From Sphingomonas sp. BK345 (GTDB taxonomy: Bacteria > Pseudomonadota > Alphaproteobacteria > Sphingomonadales > Sphingomonadaceae): a DNA stretch of 64,000 bases. The DNA lies in the NCBI RefSeq assembly GCF_014193845.1, contig NZ_JACHZX010000007.1, positions 89,583 through 153,582 on the forward strand, written 5' to 3'. Of this stretch, positions 63,951 through 64,000 are shown in pieces; positions within the stretch are counted from its first letter, which is position 1; each line of letters starts with the position of its first letter. The notes under the pieces were generated by a model, which saw only the letters and a program-made list of their open reading frames with translations, searched no databases and was not told the origin of the DNA. The translations under genes were made by a program, and so were the position numbers.

Positions 63951-64000
63951 TCGTGGTGGGTGATTCGCCGCAGCGTCGGCTGTTCCGTGACGTGGTGTCG
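63951..64000. other. Window end, no feature
   Basis: The last 50 bases after the ligase stop show no start with a convincing reading frame; too short to judge. Confidence 0.3.

Noticed and set aside
1..64000. tRNA or rRNA genes
   Set aside because: Scanning for cloverleaf-like segments with TTCGANTC or GGTTC-type arms gave no convincing hit; no rRNA-like sequence seen.

Overview
The window looks like a piece of a secondary replicon (megaplasmid or chromid) of a sphingomonad alphaproteobacterium. The reasons are very high GC in most of the window, heavy use of GTG starts, sphingomonad-type palindromic repeats between small genes at the left end, a parA-parB-repA replication/partition block with iterons and parS-like palindromes, and polysaccharide genes of the kind seen in Sphingomonas. 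All identifications rest on reading motifs and protein sequences by eye; no database search was run.

Layout. (1) 1-12.4 kb is an accessory region of visibly lower GC. It holds about twenty small genes on both strands, mostly secreted proteins, lipoproteins and small membrane proteins of unknown role. Nearly every gene boundary carries a palindromic repeat of one of two related types. It includes two near-identical ExbD/TolR-like lipoprotein genes, a Sel1-like protein, a RraB-like protein and an IS30-type transposase broken by a stop codon. (2) 12.6-22.4 kb encodes a MacB-like ABC export system (two tandem 806-aa permeases, an ATPase and a membrane fusion protein), a divergent response regulator/histidine kinase pair and a small multidrug resistance protein. 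It is followed by a decayed M16 peptidase fragment and a WGR-domain gene. (3) 23.8-29.5 kb is the replicon core: five iterons in tandem, repA, four GTTTCC-type palindromes, parB, parA and a divergent AAA ATPase with a winged-helix tail.

(4) 29.5-57.5 kb is a large Kps-type (group 2, ABC-transporter-dependent) capsule locus. It has KpsS and KpsC (Kdo linker), KdsA/KdsB/KpsF (CMP-Kdo supply), KpsT/KpsM (inner-membrane export), KpsE and a Wza/KpsD-type outer-membrane protein. It also has GDP-rhamnose synthesis (Gmd, Rmd), five GT4-type glycosyltransferases (two of them TPR fusions), a GT90/CAP10 protein, an FkbM methyltransferase and a beta-helix protein. Genes for lipid or substituent chemistry (LTA-synthase-like sulfatase, SDR, fatty-acid hydroxylase, phytanoyl-CoA-type dioxygenase) sit between kpsS and kdsB. 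(5) 57.6-61.0 kb is a compact dTDP-L-rhamnose operon, rfbCBDA. (6) 61.0-64 kb begins what may be a second, lipid-linked pathway, with a polyprenyl-phosphate sugar-1-phosphate transferase and an O-antigen ligase/polymerase-like membrane protein; this continues past the window.

How the parts work together: Kdo made by KpsF, KdsA and KdsB (with a phosphatase that is not the usual KdsC) would feed the KpsC/KpsS linker on a phospholipid. The glycosyltransferases would extend the chain with GDP- and dTDP-activated rhamnose, and KpsMT-KpsE-Wza would export it. No tRNA, rRNA, CRISPR array or phage module was seen.
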